Assembly (NCBI GenBank): GCA_937872225.1 | Contig: CALMRZ010000059.1 | Span: 1 to 39,349, forward strand | Length of the DNA: 39,349 nucleotides | Direction of reading: 5' to 3' | Source: an uncultured Spirochaetota bacterium | Lineage (GTDB): Bacteria > Spirochaetota > UBA4802 > UBA5550 | Shown: one piece after another, positions 16,643-24,773 of the stretch | Position numbering within the stretch: the first letter of the stretch is position 1 | How the letters are laid out: every line of letters starts with the position of its first letter | The notes under the pieces: model-generated | The model's database searches: none | Told to the model about the DNA's origin: nothing | The model's input: the letters and a program-made list of their open reading frames with translations, nothing else | Translations under genes and position numbers: made by a program

Positions 16643-18211
16643 CTAGGCGATGCCCTGGTTCATTTTCTCGGTGCCGCCGATGAGCTCCGAGAGCTCGTCT
16701 GCCATAAGGGCGAGGTTTTCCGCCGTGGAGGAGAGGCCCCTGGCCGCGTCAATGTTGGACTGGATCAGGGTGCTGATGCTGCCGAGGTTCCTGGTTATCT
16801 CGTTCATATCCGTGTCCTGGGTCCTGGCGGCGTTCTTGATGTCGATCGATTTTTTCTGCACGATATCGACCTTCTCCTGGATGTCGACCTTGATCTGCTC
16901 CTGGGTGTTGATGTGGCGGAAGATGTCCCGTGATTTGTCCTGGACCGTGTTGACGATGCCCACGATTTCCTTCAGCATCGCCACGGTGGAGGCGATGCTG
17001 TTCATGCTTTCCATCGACATCTGGTTGTTGTACTGGATCAGCTCCGTTATCTCCTTGAGGCTCCCCACCGACTGGTCGGAGAGCTTGTTCACCTCGTGGG
17101 CGACGACGGCGAAGCCCTTGCCGTGCTCGCCGGCCCGGGCCGCCTCGATCGAGGCGTTCAGCGCCAGCAGCTGTATCTTGTCGAAGATCTCGCCGAGGAT
17201 CTCCATGACGCTCGACAGCTTCCGGGAGCTCTCGAGGAGCTCGTTCGAGTTGCGTTCGATCAGGGTTATGGCCCCTTCGCTGTTCTTCACGATGGCGATG
17301 ACCGACGTGAAGAGATTCGTGATCTCCTCTGAGCTGGCCTTGAGGACGTCTATTTCAACGGCGAGGCTCTTGATAGAATCGATGAGGGTCACGAAGGAGT
17401 CGTACTGGTCGGCCGTACTGGAGCTCACTTGGGCGATGCCGCCGGATACGCCCGTGGCTGTCGCGGCGATCCCGCTGATGGTCGATGCCTGTTCCTCGAT
17501 GTTCCCGGAGAAGGAGGCAGTGGTCTGTCTCATGTCTGCCGCGACCTTCTTTAACTGATTAGAGCTGCCTTTTATAATGGTATGGATATCGAAAAGTTTC
17601 TTGAACTGTTCGTCGTTTTTGCCCTTCTCATCCTTGATGATGCGTATCGAGTTCTCCAGGACCGTGATGGAAAGCATGGCGATGAGATAGGCGATGGTCA
17701 GGGCCGCCAGGCTGTCGATGAGGCCGGTCTTGAGCATGGGGACCAGGGCCGCGTCGATGGTGTCCCTGTTCATGATGAACATGGCCAGGTCTGCGGCCAC
17801 GAAAAAGATGAAGATGAGGGTCGTTACGATGCGCGACGAGAAGACCGCCGCGAACAGAATGCAGACGAACATGAAGTATGAAAGGCTCACGTAGGCGACC
17901 TCCGGCTTTTTCGCCAGAAACATGACGAAAACGACGCCTGAAGTGAGGATGACAAAAATATTGGCCGCAACCTGAAGTTTTCCCCGGCGAAGAAAAACGA
18001 GCGTCAGCAGGGAAAAAAGCGAAGCCGGTATGGCCGCTCCGTAAAACTGGAGGGCCCGTTCGAGGCTTACCGTGAAGGATGCGGCGGCCCCAATATTCAG
18101 GAGTACGATGAGGAACAGGGCGAAAAACATGACCAGGGAGGCTTTTTTTCTGGTCAGATAATCACTTTCGTCAAATTTGTAGAGAATGAAATGATTAAAT
18201 CGTTTGAACAT
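16643..18211 (-). CDS. Methyl-accepting chemotaxis protein with a six-helix membrane sensor
   Basis: A 522-residue chemoreceptor. The first c. 190 residues contain about six membrane helices with short loops and no sizeable periplasmic ligand domain, so the signal is probably sensed in or at the membrane. No HAMP domain is evident. Residues about 210-522 form the long coiled-coil signalling hairpin, whose tip has the family's hallmark sequence around residues 345-380 (LALNASIEAARAGEHGKGFA, then VVAHEVNKLSDQS). It would regulate CheA/CheW and so flagellar movement. GAGGA precedes the ATG, and a TTGACG-16-TATAAC promoter lies upstream. It is followed by a small gene of unknown function in the same orientation. 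Confidence 0.9.
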   Translation of the reverse strand: MFKRFNHFILYKFDESDYLTRKKASLVMFFALFLIVLLNIGAAASFTVSLERALQFYGAAIPASLFSLLTLVFLRRGKLQVAANIFVILTSGVVFVMFLAKKPEVAYVSLSYFMFVCILFAAVFSSRIVTTLIFIFFVAADLAMFIMNRDTIDAALVPMLKTGLIDSLAALTIAYLIAMLSITVLENSIRIIKDEKGKNDEQFKKLFDIHTIIKGSSNQLKKVAADMRQTTASFSGNIEEQASTISGIAATATGVSGGIAQVSSSTADQYDSFVTLIDSIKSLAVEIDVLKASSEEITNLFTSVIAIVKNSEGAITLIERNSNELLESSRKLSSVMEILGEIFDKIQLLALNASIEAARAGEHGKGFAVVAHEVNKLSDQSVGSLKEITELIQYNNQMSMESMNSIASTVAMLKEIVGIVNTVQDKSRDIFRHINTQEQIKVDIQEKVDIVQKKSIDIKNAARTQDTDMNEITRNLGSISTLIQSNIDAARGLSSTAENLALMADELSELIGGTEKMNQGIA

Positions 18212-18244
18212 GGTGCGTAATCCTCGCCGGTAAATTTATTTAAT

Positions 18245-18272
18245 GTTATACTATAGCGGAGATTGCCGTCAA
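18245..18272 (-). promoter_or_regulatory. Predicted sigma-70 promoter for the chemotaxis receptor
   Basis: On the minus strand TTGACG (18272-18267), a 16-base spacer and TATAAC (18250-18245). It lies 34 bases before the start codon. It does not match the flagellar sigma-28 consensus that often drives chemoreceptor genes. Confidence 0.45.
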
Positions 18273-18364
18273 ATGATTAATAATATCTTTTAAATTGCTT
18301 CCTATAAAAAATACTTCCATAATCGCACCTTTTTGACCAAATGTCTAAAAAGGAAGAGGAGGAA

Positions 18365-18988
18365 ATGGATACGGATTTCGCGCAATTTATTGCCGGGGCA
18401 GCCCTCGTTTCCCTTTCCGGGGTCATGGCGCCGGGACCGCTTTCGGCCGTAACGGTGGGGAAGGGGAGCAGGTCGCCCCACGCCGGCATCTTCATCGCCA
18501 TCGGTCATGGCATGGTAGAACTCCCCCTCATGGCCGCGGTTTTTTTCGGCTTTGGATATGTCTTGGCATTCCCGGGCGTGAGGCCCGCCCTCGGCATGGC
18601 CGGGGGCGCGGTGCTTCTCTTCATGGCGATCGGGATGTTCAGAAGCCTTCGCGGCAGCGCAATAACAGCGGTGAGCGACAGCCGTTCTCCCCTGGGGGCC
18701 GGCGTGGTCCTTACGGCGGCCAATCCCTATTTCCTTCTCTGGTGGGCCACGGTGGGCGCTTCCATGGTGATGGGGGCGGCTGTTTTCGGCCCCGCCGGCG
18801 TGGCGGTTTTCATGGCGGTGCACTGGCTCTGCGATTTCGGGTGGAGCTGGGCGCTTTCCGTCCTCTCCTACCGCGGCGGCCGTTTTTTCGGCAACAGGTT
18901 CCAGAAGGCGGTCTGTGCCGTGAGCGGCGCGCTCCTCCTCATCTTCAGCGGCATATTCATACATCAGGCGGTGATGAGCCTGTTCTGA
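18365..18988 (+). CDS. LysE/RhtB-family amino-acid exporter
   Basis: A 207-residue membrane protein with about six hydrophobic helices. The N-terminal segment LVSLSGVMAPGPLSAVTVGK matches the conserved PGP region of the LysE/RhtB exporter family. The GHGMVELPLMAAV stretch and the central TAANPYFLLWW motif are also family features. It probably exports an amino acid or related metabolite across the inner membrane; the substrate cannot be read from sequence. The ATG at 18365 is decided by AGGAGGAA immediately upstream; the ATG at 18341 precedes that site and would add nine charged residues. It is divergent from the chemotaxis receptor gene and appears to be transcribed alone. Confidence 0.82.
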   Translation: MDTDFAQFIAGAALVSLSGVMAPGPLSAVTVGKGSRSPHAGIFIAIGHGMVELPLMAAVFFGFGYVLAFPGVRPALGMAGGAVLLFMAIGMFRSLRGSAITAVSDSRSPLGAGVVLTAANPYFLLWWATVGASMVMGAAVFGPAGVAVFMAVHWLCDFGWSWALSVLSYRGGRFFGNRFQKAVCAVSGALLLIFSGIFIHQAVMSLF

Positions 18989-19028
18989 CCGGCTGCCCGG
19001 TGTGTCCGGTGAGGGGGATTTCATTTTT

Positions 19029-19041
19029 CCGATAGTTACCG
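19029..19041. repeat. Isolated copy of the dispersed ACCGATAAC repeat (reverse orientation)
   Basis: CCGATAGTTACCG, the reverse complement of a degenerate consensus copy, lies 40 bases after the LysE-type gene. Confidence 0.4.
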
Positions 19042-19193
19042 TTTGACGATAAGACTGATATAATCGAAGTGTTGGGAGAGGCGGGATGACCTGGCACAAC
19101 AGGTAGCGGCGGGAAAATGTTAATTTTTGTTGCATAATTTAAGCCTTATCATGAAAATAACACAATTTCATGAATCCATAGAAATTGAATACG

Positions 19194-20291
19194 ATGACAA
19201 TAATTGACCTGATTATCATTTTTGCCAGCGGTCTTTCCATCGTGATGGCCCTGGGGTTACTCGTCCGTCCCATTGATTTTCGCAACATGGTCCTGGCGGT
19301 GATCCTGGCCCTCATGGGTTTTATCACTTTCTCCCTATACCTCCTCCATTCCCAAAAAATTTACGATTACCCGATACTTTTCTTTTTCCAGGTTCCGGTG
19401 GTTCTCTGCATGGGGCCGCTCCTTTTCTTTTACCTGGAGAGCCTTACCGGAGACAGAGACAGGCTTCACCGGAAGGACATCCTTCATTTTGCGCCGCTCC
19501 TGGTGGTGACCCTTTACCTCCTGTCCTATTTCCTTTACACTCCCAATGTTCAACGCGAAGTCGTCTATGAATTGATTAACCAGAACAGGCATATAATGCT
19601 CAGGATCATCTTTACCGGGAGCGTCCTTTCCCCGATACTCTACATAGCCGCGCCGATGGTGCGTATCCTTCTCCAGCTCAAGAAGGGAAACCCCGCGGAA
19701 AAGAAGATAGTCCTCCTCTTTTCCTTCCTGGTGATCTGGGTAATAACCGGCATTATCGGCCTGGGGGGGACCATCTCGCTGTCCCTGCCGGCGCTCAAGA
19801 TAATCAACCTGCTGGTTAGCATGGTCATTTTATGCTTCTATCTCCTGGGACAGAGGTATCCGTACCTCGTCCAGTATGGCACCGTGCATGTTGCAACGGC
19901 GGAGTCTGAATCATACTCCAAGTCATATCTCAACGGTCTTGATCTGGATAACCTGGGAAAGCAGCTGAACGTCATGATGACCAAAGAGAAGCTTTATTGC
20001 GACGAGGACCTCACTCTTCCCCGTCTCAGCCAGTCCCTGGGTGTGACCCAGCACCAGCTGTCCCAGTTCCTTAACCAGCATTACAACAAGAACTTCAACA
20101 ATTATATTAACAGTTTTCGCATTGATGATGCTAAAAAACTTCTCATCGCTGAAGCTGACCGAAATACCCTTTCCATAGCCCTGGCTGTGGGGTTTAACTC
20201 CTATTCTGCCTTTCATTCGGCCTTCAGAAAAGCAACAGGGATATCTCCTGCTGAATTCAGAAAGAAATATGCACAAAATGGAAATAATTAG
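19194..20291 (+). CDS. Membrane-anchored AraC-family regulator
   Basis: A 365-residue protein with about seven membrane helices (about 5-225) and a C-terminal AraC/XylS DNA-binding domain (about 270-360). The first helix-turn-helix is around LTLPRLSQSLGVTQHQLSQF and the second around TLSIALAVGFNSYSAFHSAF. It has no jelly-roll sensor, so it belongs to a different membrane-AraC architecture from the protein at 274. The signal is presumably sensed in the membrane. The ATG at 19194 is taken as start; a TTG three codons upstream (19185) is equally possible, and no strong ribosome site marks either. A textbook terminator follows the gene. No co-directional partner suggests its target. Confidence 0.8.
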   Translation: MTIIDLIIIFASGLSIVMALGLLVRPIDFRNMVLAVILALMGFITFSLYLLHSQKIYDYPILFFFQVPVVLCMGPLLFFYLESLTGDRDRLHRKDILHFAPLLVVTLYLLSYFLYTPNVQREVVYELINQNRHIMLRIIFTGSVLSPILYIAAPMVRILLQLKKGNPAEKKIVLLFSFLVIWVITGIIGLGGTISLSLPALKIINLLVSMVILCFYLLGQRYPYLVQYGTVHVATAESESYSKSYLNGLDLDNLGKQLNVMMTKEKLYCDEDLTLPRLSQSLGVTQHQLSQFLNQHYNKNFNNYINSFRIDDAKKLLIAEADRNTLSIALAVGFNSYSAFHSAFRKATGISPAEFRKKYAQNGNN

Positions 20292-20333
20292 CAATTTATT
20301 TTTAATTTAAACAGCCACGTTGTTCCTTGTTTT

Positions 20334-20373
20334 AAAAATGCCCCTGATTCAAAAAACCCCCAGGGGCATTTTT
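20334..20373 (+). terminator. Intrinsic terminator of the membrane AraC gene
   Basis: AAAAATGCCCCTG (20334-20346) pairs perfectly over 13 bases with CAGGGGCATTTTT (20361-20373), with a 14-base loop and a T-run on the 3' side. The matching A-run means it could also act on the other strand. Confidence 0.85.
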
Positions 20374-20505
20374 TATCATATAACAAGTTGCTGATTTATA
20401 AATCTGAAACAAGAATTTGTTCCAAATTTATAACTATACGAGACTTCAATGAATTTTTGTGCTACGTTTTCATCAGAATTAGCCTTTAGCTGCAATATTT
20501 TAGGC

Positions 20506-20620
20506 AAATCCTCCTAAAATATGTTTAATCACTTTATTCAGCTTAGGTGCTGAGGATTTTCCTTGGCAAATTTTAAGGTAATACTTCTTGTTGGGCTGGT
20601 GCAATACCAGCCCCTCTTTT
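20506..20620 (+). ncRNA. Candidate structured small RNA ending in an intrinsic terminator
   Basis: AAATCCTC (20506-20513) can pair with GAGGATTT (20552-20559), extended on the inside by CTAA/TTAG. It is followed by GGGCTGGT-GCAAT-ACCAGCCC (20593-20613), an eight-base perfect stem with a five-base loop and then CTCTTTTTTT. The terminator has no protein gene before it. The 5' end is unknown and the RNA itself is an inference. Confidence 0.35.
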
Positions 20621-20623
20621 TTT
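20593..20623 (+). terminator. Orphan intrinsic terminator
   Basis: GGGCTGGT (20593-20600), loop GCAAT, ACCAGCCC (20606-20613), then a T-rich tail. It lies 300 bases after the AraC gene, which already has its own terminator, so it probably ends an uncharacterised transcript. Confidence 0.7.
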
Positions 20624-20777
20624 CTACACCGAAATTCTTTGCCCTTCACAATCTGAATATTTATCAAAAATTTGTCATTTTATTAACTGGTATGTGGGTT
20701 CAGTGTTCCGGTCGAAGTTGCTCTCTGCCATCCAGCCCGTTCTTTCATTCAAATATACGCAAATAAGGATTTATTTA

Positions 20778-21023
20778 CCGATATCGGAACCTTCCACTTT
20801 AAAGAGGCACCGATAACTATCCAGGGGGACGTAAACATCTAACTCAGTAGTTTAGGCATCCACGTCTCAATCATATACCGATAACAATCGGGATACAACT
20901 GCTCTGACCCTGTTCGTAATAGCCGGAGCATGGCTCAATGTCGCGGGCTTCTAATACAATTACTGATCCCGGTGTCAGAGTAACCCCTGACAAAATTGTT
21001 TTTTTCCTCTGGTGTCAGAGTAA
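20778..21023. repeat. Dispersed repeat cluster with three CCGAT-type and two GGTGTCAGAG-type motifs
   Basis: CCGATATCGG at 20778-20787, ACCGATAACTATC at 20809-20821 and ACCGATAACAATCGG at 20877-20891, the last followed by GCTCTGACCC at 20901-20910 in the same arrangement as in the 9-kb array. GGTGTCAGAGTAA occurs at 20971-20983 and 21011-21023, exactly 40 bases apart. Confidence 0.65.
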
Positions 21024-21139
21024 AAACCCTAAAAAATAGTCGATTCATAAAAATTCTGTTGATTTAATCTAAATTCTTTTATTTGATTATTCCTGCCTTT
21101 TGAAGCTGATTCAATAGGATTTATAGAGCGGGTACAGGA

Positions 21140-23911
21140 TTGAAACTAAAATACAAATTAATCCTCACCTTCATCATAATCATCATAACAGCGACCCTTC
21201 CACTCTCCCTGTTTATACTCAGTCAACAGGAAAAACAGAAGCTTGCCCTCATAACCCACCAGGGTGAGATAAACAGCCGTGTCCTGGCCCGGACAACCCT
21301 TAATATCCTGATGATGAACGGCGGCGATATCCGGAGCTCCATGGTGGATTCGCAGGACATGATATCCATGCTGAAGCCCCTTGCCGACGACGGGCTTATC
21401 TATGCGGACGCGATCTTGGTTTCTTCCGAGGAACGGTATAACGGCGTGGTACTGTCCCGGTACATCGGCGGGCGTGTTGCACGGAACAACGAACCGAGGG
21501 CCAGGATCACGGCGGCCGAGGTTGACGCGCTGAAGCGGCACCCCGGCCATGCCGAGGTTTCATTTCCCGGCGCGGACGGCGTCTGCTACGAGTTTGTTTC
21601 CTCCGGCTCCCTGCCGGGCAAGCCGGCGGTCTGCCTCGGCAGGCTTGTGTATTCCCAGGCGGTGGTGCTTGCCCCCATCAGGAAGCTCCGCCTGGTCATC
21701 TACGCGGCCATTGCGGTGGCGCTGGTCCTGGCAAGCCTCCTCGGCTTTTTCCTGAGCACCTTTCTCTCGCGTCCCATCGGAAATCTCATCGTGGGCGTGG
21801 AAAAGATCGGCGGGGGCGACCTGGAGCACCGCATCCCGGTGAAGGGCGGCGACGAGCTGGCCATACTGGCCAATACCTTCAACCACCTGGCCCAGATCGT
21901 GCAGCTTGAGATCGACCAACTCCGCACCGCCAACGTCGAGCTGAAGCGCCTCGACAGCCTGAAGGACGAGTTCCTCGCCAACATGTCCCACGAGCTGCGC
22001 ACGCCGCTGTACGGGATCATCGGCATCGCCGAATCGCTCATCGGCGGCGCCGCCGGCCCTCCGAGCGAGAAGTCGATCCACGACCTTTCCCTCATCGTTT
22101 CCAGCGGCCGGCGCCTTGCCGGCATGGTCAATGACGTCCTCGACTTTTCAAAGCTGAAGCACCATGATATCGTCCTCAACCGGAAGCCGGTCAACCTCTA
22201 TTCCCTGGCGCAGATGGTCATAGCCGTTTTGAAGCCCCTGGCGGAAAAGAAGGCCCTCTCGGTCCGGAACGACATTGATCCCGATGCGGCGCTGGTTGAG
22301 GCCGATGAGAACCGCCTCCAGCAGATCATGCTGAACCTCCTCGGCAACGCCGTGAAGTTCACTGAGACGGGCGGTATAACCGTCGCGGCGCGGAGGGAGC
22401 CCGCCGCTGAGGGCTTTTTCACGGTCGTCGTTGAAGACACCGGTATCGGCATCCCCCCGGACAAAACGGGCCGGATATTCGAGACCTTCGAGCAGGCCGA
22501 CGGCTCCATCGCGCGCACCTACGGCGGGACCGGGCTGGGCCTGTCCATAGCGAAAAAACTGGTGGAGCTGCACGGCGGCAGGATATGGGTGGAGACGGAG
22601 GAGGGGAAGGGCTCGCGGTTTTACTTCACGATCCCGGCGGCATCCGGCGCGGCGCGGCCGAGCGGCGCAGCCGGCGAAACGAAGGAGCTCTTCGCGGACG
22701 CGCCGGCGCTTTTTCCCGGGGTGACCCTGGAGGATATCCGCACGATCGAAAACGGCGCCGTGACCAGACCCCGGGAGCGCGGCAGGATACTGGTCGTCGA
22801 CGACGAACCGGTCATACTGCAGGTGCTGATCAATTATCTGACCCTCGAGGGGTATAACGTGGTTACCGCCGCGGGCGGCGACGAGGCGCTGCAGCGCCTC
22901 GATGAATCGACCTTTGACCTGGTCCTGCTTGACGTCATGCTGCCGCGCATGTCGGGGTACGAGGTGTGCCGCATCATCCGCGAGAAGCTGTCCGGCTTCG
23001 ACCTGCCGGTGCTGATGCTGACGGCGCGGAACAAGCCCGAGGACATCGTCGCCGGCCTCGAGGCCGGCGCCAACGATTATCTCACCAAGCCGGTCAACCG
23101 GCAGGAACTCCTGGCCCGGGTGAACAGCCTCATTTCCCTCCAGATATCGGTGAAGCTGAACAACGAGCTTTCGGTGATCAAGCGCGACATCCAGATAGCC
23201 CACGAGATCCAGAAGTCGGTGCTGACGCAGGAATTACCGGAAATTGACGGCGTCGACATGGCCCTGCGGTACGAGCCGATGACCAAGCTGGGGGGCGATT
23301 TCTATGACGTGCAGATGGTGGGGCCGGGCCTCCTCGGCATACTCATCGCCGACGTTTCCGGCCACGGCATACCGGCCGCTTTCATCTGCTCCATGCTCAA
23401 GGTGGCCTACTCGTTCCACCGGCCCGACGCCGGCAATCCCGCGGCCCTCATGGGCCACATGAGCTCCACCATGATCAATTACACCGGCGGGCAGTTCATA
23501 ACGGCCTGTTACGCCTGCGTCGACCTTGGCGCCAGGAAACTGCGCCATTCCAACGCCGGTCACTGGCCCCTGCTCATATGGCGCAAGCGGGAGCAGAGGA
23601 TCATCGCGGCCTATGAAAACAGCATGCCCATCGGCTGGTATGTCGAGAAAGATTACCCCGTCATGGAGTCGGACATCATCGCGGGGGACCGGGTGATACT
23701 CTACACCGACGGCATCCTGGAGGCACGCAACCACCGGGGAATGCTCTTCGGCGAAGAGCGGTTCCACGACTTTATCAGGACCAGCCAGGATTGCAGCGCC
23801 AGGGAATTCGTTGACGGCATCTTTGCGGCGGTGGTTCAATGGATCGGGGGCGACCCCGACGCGAGCCTGGGCGACGATATTACCGTAATCGCCGTGGATT
23901 TTCTTGACTGA
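21140..23911 (+). CDS. Hybrid histidine kinase with receiver and SpoIIE-type PP2C phosphatase domain
   Basis: A 923-residue protein joining phosphorelay and partner-switch modules. An N-terminal helix (about 8-28), a periplasmic sensor of about 150 residues, a second helix (about 190-212) and a HAMP domain lead to HisKA with His284 in NMSHELRTPLYG. The ATPase domain carries NLLGNAVKF, DTGIGIP and GTGLGLSIAKKL boxes. A receiver follows (starting ILVVDDEP, Asp598 in LLDVMLPRMSG, lysine in LTKPVNRQE). A coiled coil then joins a PP2C/SpoIIE phosphatase (about 680-923) with GGDFYDV, ADVSGHGIPAA, SNAGHWP, YTDGILEA and DDITVIAVD metal-site motifs. It should dephosphorylate STAS proteins in response to its kinase or receiver state. 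Two STAS genes follow directly, which supports this. The start is a TTG with a weak AGGA upstream. Confidence 0.9.
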   Translation: MKLKYKLILTFIIIIITATLPLSLFILSQQEKQKLALITHQGEINSRVLARTTLNILMMNGGDIRSSMVDSQDMISMLKPLADDGLIYADAILVSSEERYNGVVLSRYIGGRVARNNEPRARITAAEVDALKRHPGHAEVSFPGADGVCYEFVSSGSLPGKPAVCLGRLVYSQAVVLAPIRKLRLVIYAAIAVALVLASLLGFFLSTFLSRPIGNLIVGVEKIGGGDLEHRIPVKGGDELAILANTFNHLAQIVQLEIDQLRTANVELKRLDSLKDEFLANMSHELRTPLYGIIGIAESLIGGAAGPPSEKSIHDLSLIVSSGRRLAGMVNDVLDFSKLKHHDIVLNRKPVNLYSLAQMVIAVLKPLAEKKALSVRNDIDPDAALVEADENRLQQIMLNLLGNAVKFTETGGITVAARREPAAEGFFTVVVEDTGIGIPPDKTGRIFETFEQADGSIARTYGGTGLGLSIAKKLVELHGGRIWVETEEGKGSRFYFTIPAASGAARPSGAAGETKELFADAPALFPGVTLEDIRTIENGAVTRPRERGRILVVDDEPVILQVLINYLTLEGYNVVTAAGGDEALQRLDESTFDLVLLDVMLPRMSGYEVCRIIREKLSGFDLPVLMLTARNKPEDIVAGLEAGANDYLTKPVNRQELLARVNSLISLQISVKLNNELSVIKRDIQIAHEIQKSVLTQELPEIDGVDMALRYEPMTKLGGDFYDVQMVGPGLLGILIADVSGHGIPAAFICSMLKVAYSFHRPDAGNPAALMGHMSSTMINYTGGQFITACYACVDLGARKLRHSNAGHWPLLIWRKREQRIIAAYENSMPIGWYVEKDYPVMESDIIAGDRVILYTDGILEARNHRGMLFGEERFHDFIRTSQDCSAREFVDGIFAAVVQWIGGDPDASLGDDITVIAVDFLD

Positions 23912-23935
23912 AGGAGTGCGGAGGCATACCCTACC

Positions 23936-24310
23936 ATGATGACGGATATTCTCCATCTCGTCAAACACCATGATGACGCGATACACTATGACAGCTTCGT
24001 GGTGAGGGTGATGGCGGCGGACGTGCTGGACATGGACAGCGCCGGCGACCTGCGGGTGTTCCTCCGCACCCTGATCGGCGGCGGCGTGACGAAAATCGCC
24101 GTTGACATGACGGGCCTTGATTTCATCGACAGCTCCGGCATCGGCGTGCTGATAGAAGCGGCGAAGCACCTGCGGCAGCGCGGAGGGGACGTTGCCCTCC
24201 TGGCGGTGCCGGAACGCGTGCGGGTGATCGTCCAGCCGGTCAGGCTGAACCGTTTCATAAAAATGTTCGATACCGTGGACGAGGTGAAGAATTTTTTCAG
24301 GCATATATGA
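23936..24310 (+). CDS. STAS-domain protein, anti-sigma-factor-antagonist type (first of two)
   Basis: A 124-residue single STAS-domain protein. The signature DFIDSSGIGVLIEA places the phospho-accepting serine at residue 66 or 67. Proteins of this kind bind a partner kinase or anti-sigma factor when unphosphorylated and are reset by a PP2C phosphatase. The gene lies 24 bases after the kinase-phosphatase gene, behind GGAGG at 23920-23924, so the two should be co-transcribed and the phosphatase domain is its likely partner. ATG codons at 23936 and 23939 are both possible starts. No anti-sigma (RsbW-type) kinase gene is seen nearby. Confidence 0.85.
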   Translation: MMTDILHLVKHHDDAIHYDSFVVRVMAADVLDMDSAGDLRVFLRTLIGGGVTKIAVDMTGLDFIDSSGIGVLIEAAKHLRQRGGDVALLAVPERVRVIVQPVRLNRFIKMFDTVDEVKNFFRHI

Positions 24311-24379
24311 GTGATGTTGACGCGGCGCCGGTTTGGAAGGAGCCGGGCGGCACGTGAAACTCCATTCCGAGGTGTTCCG

Positions 24380-24763
24380 ATGAACATGCAATTTGATGTC
24401 ATTAAAGTTTCCCCGGTCTCTGCGGACAAGATCGATTACACGACCCTCATTTTCAAGGTGACCCTGCCCCAGAAAGTGGATATCGACAATTCAAAGGACC
24501 TCTGGGTCTACCTGAAGACCCTCGCCTCCGGCGGCGCTCAGAAAATGTTCATTGACCTGCGGCAGGTCACCTATATTGACAGCTCCGGCATCGGCGTCCT
24601 GATCAATACCGCCAAGCTGCTGCGGAAGCAGAAGGGGGACATCGTGATGGCCAACGTTTCTGACGACATCAAGAGCATCTTTAAAGTGATCAGGCTTGAG
24701 GAATTCATCACCATATTCAACACCGAAGTGGAAGCGGTGAAGTCTTTCAGCTACATCCGGTAG
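24380..24763 (+). CDS. STAS-domain protein, anti-sigma-factor-antagonist type (second of two)
   Basis: A 127-residue STAS protein related to the one just upstream. The motif YIDSSGIGVLINTAK places the phosphoserine at residue 68 or 69. The ATG at 24380 follows GAGGTG at 24369-24374 and begins the conserved fold; the longer frame from the GTG at 24311 adds an arginine-rich stretch with no support. The N-terminal half is longer and more hydrophobic than in its neighbour (TTLIFKVTLPQKVDIDNSKD), so the two may bind different partners. The pair probably arose by tandem duplication and shares the upstream PP2C phosphatase. Confidence 0.85.
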   Translation: MNMQFDVIKVSPVSADKIDYTTLIFKVTLPQKVDIDNSKDLWVYLKTLASGGAQKMFIDLRQVTYIDSSGIGVLINTAKLLRKQKGDIVMANVSDDIKSIFKVIRLEEFITIFNTEVEAVKSFSYIR

Positions 24764-24773
24764 GAGAATGGCC

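Larger units (their letters stand above)
20374..21139. other. AT-rich intergenic region with repeats and a possible small RNA
   Basis: No protein gene is supported. The 67-codon frame at 20563-20766 has no ribosome site, spans a terminator-like hairpin and shows no recognisable product. The left half (20380-20620) is strongly AT-rich and ends in a clean intrinsic terminator. The right half (20778-21023) carries several copies of the dispersed repeat motifs. The composition contrasts sharply with the GC-rich genes on both sides. Confidence 0.6.

Noticed and set aside
20563-20766. 67-codon open frame in the AT-rich gap
   Set aside because: It spans an intrinsic terminator hairpin, lacks a ribosome site and encodes nothing recognisable.
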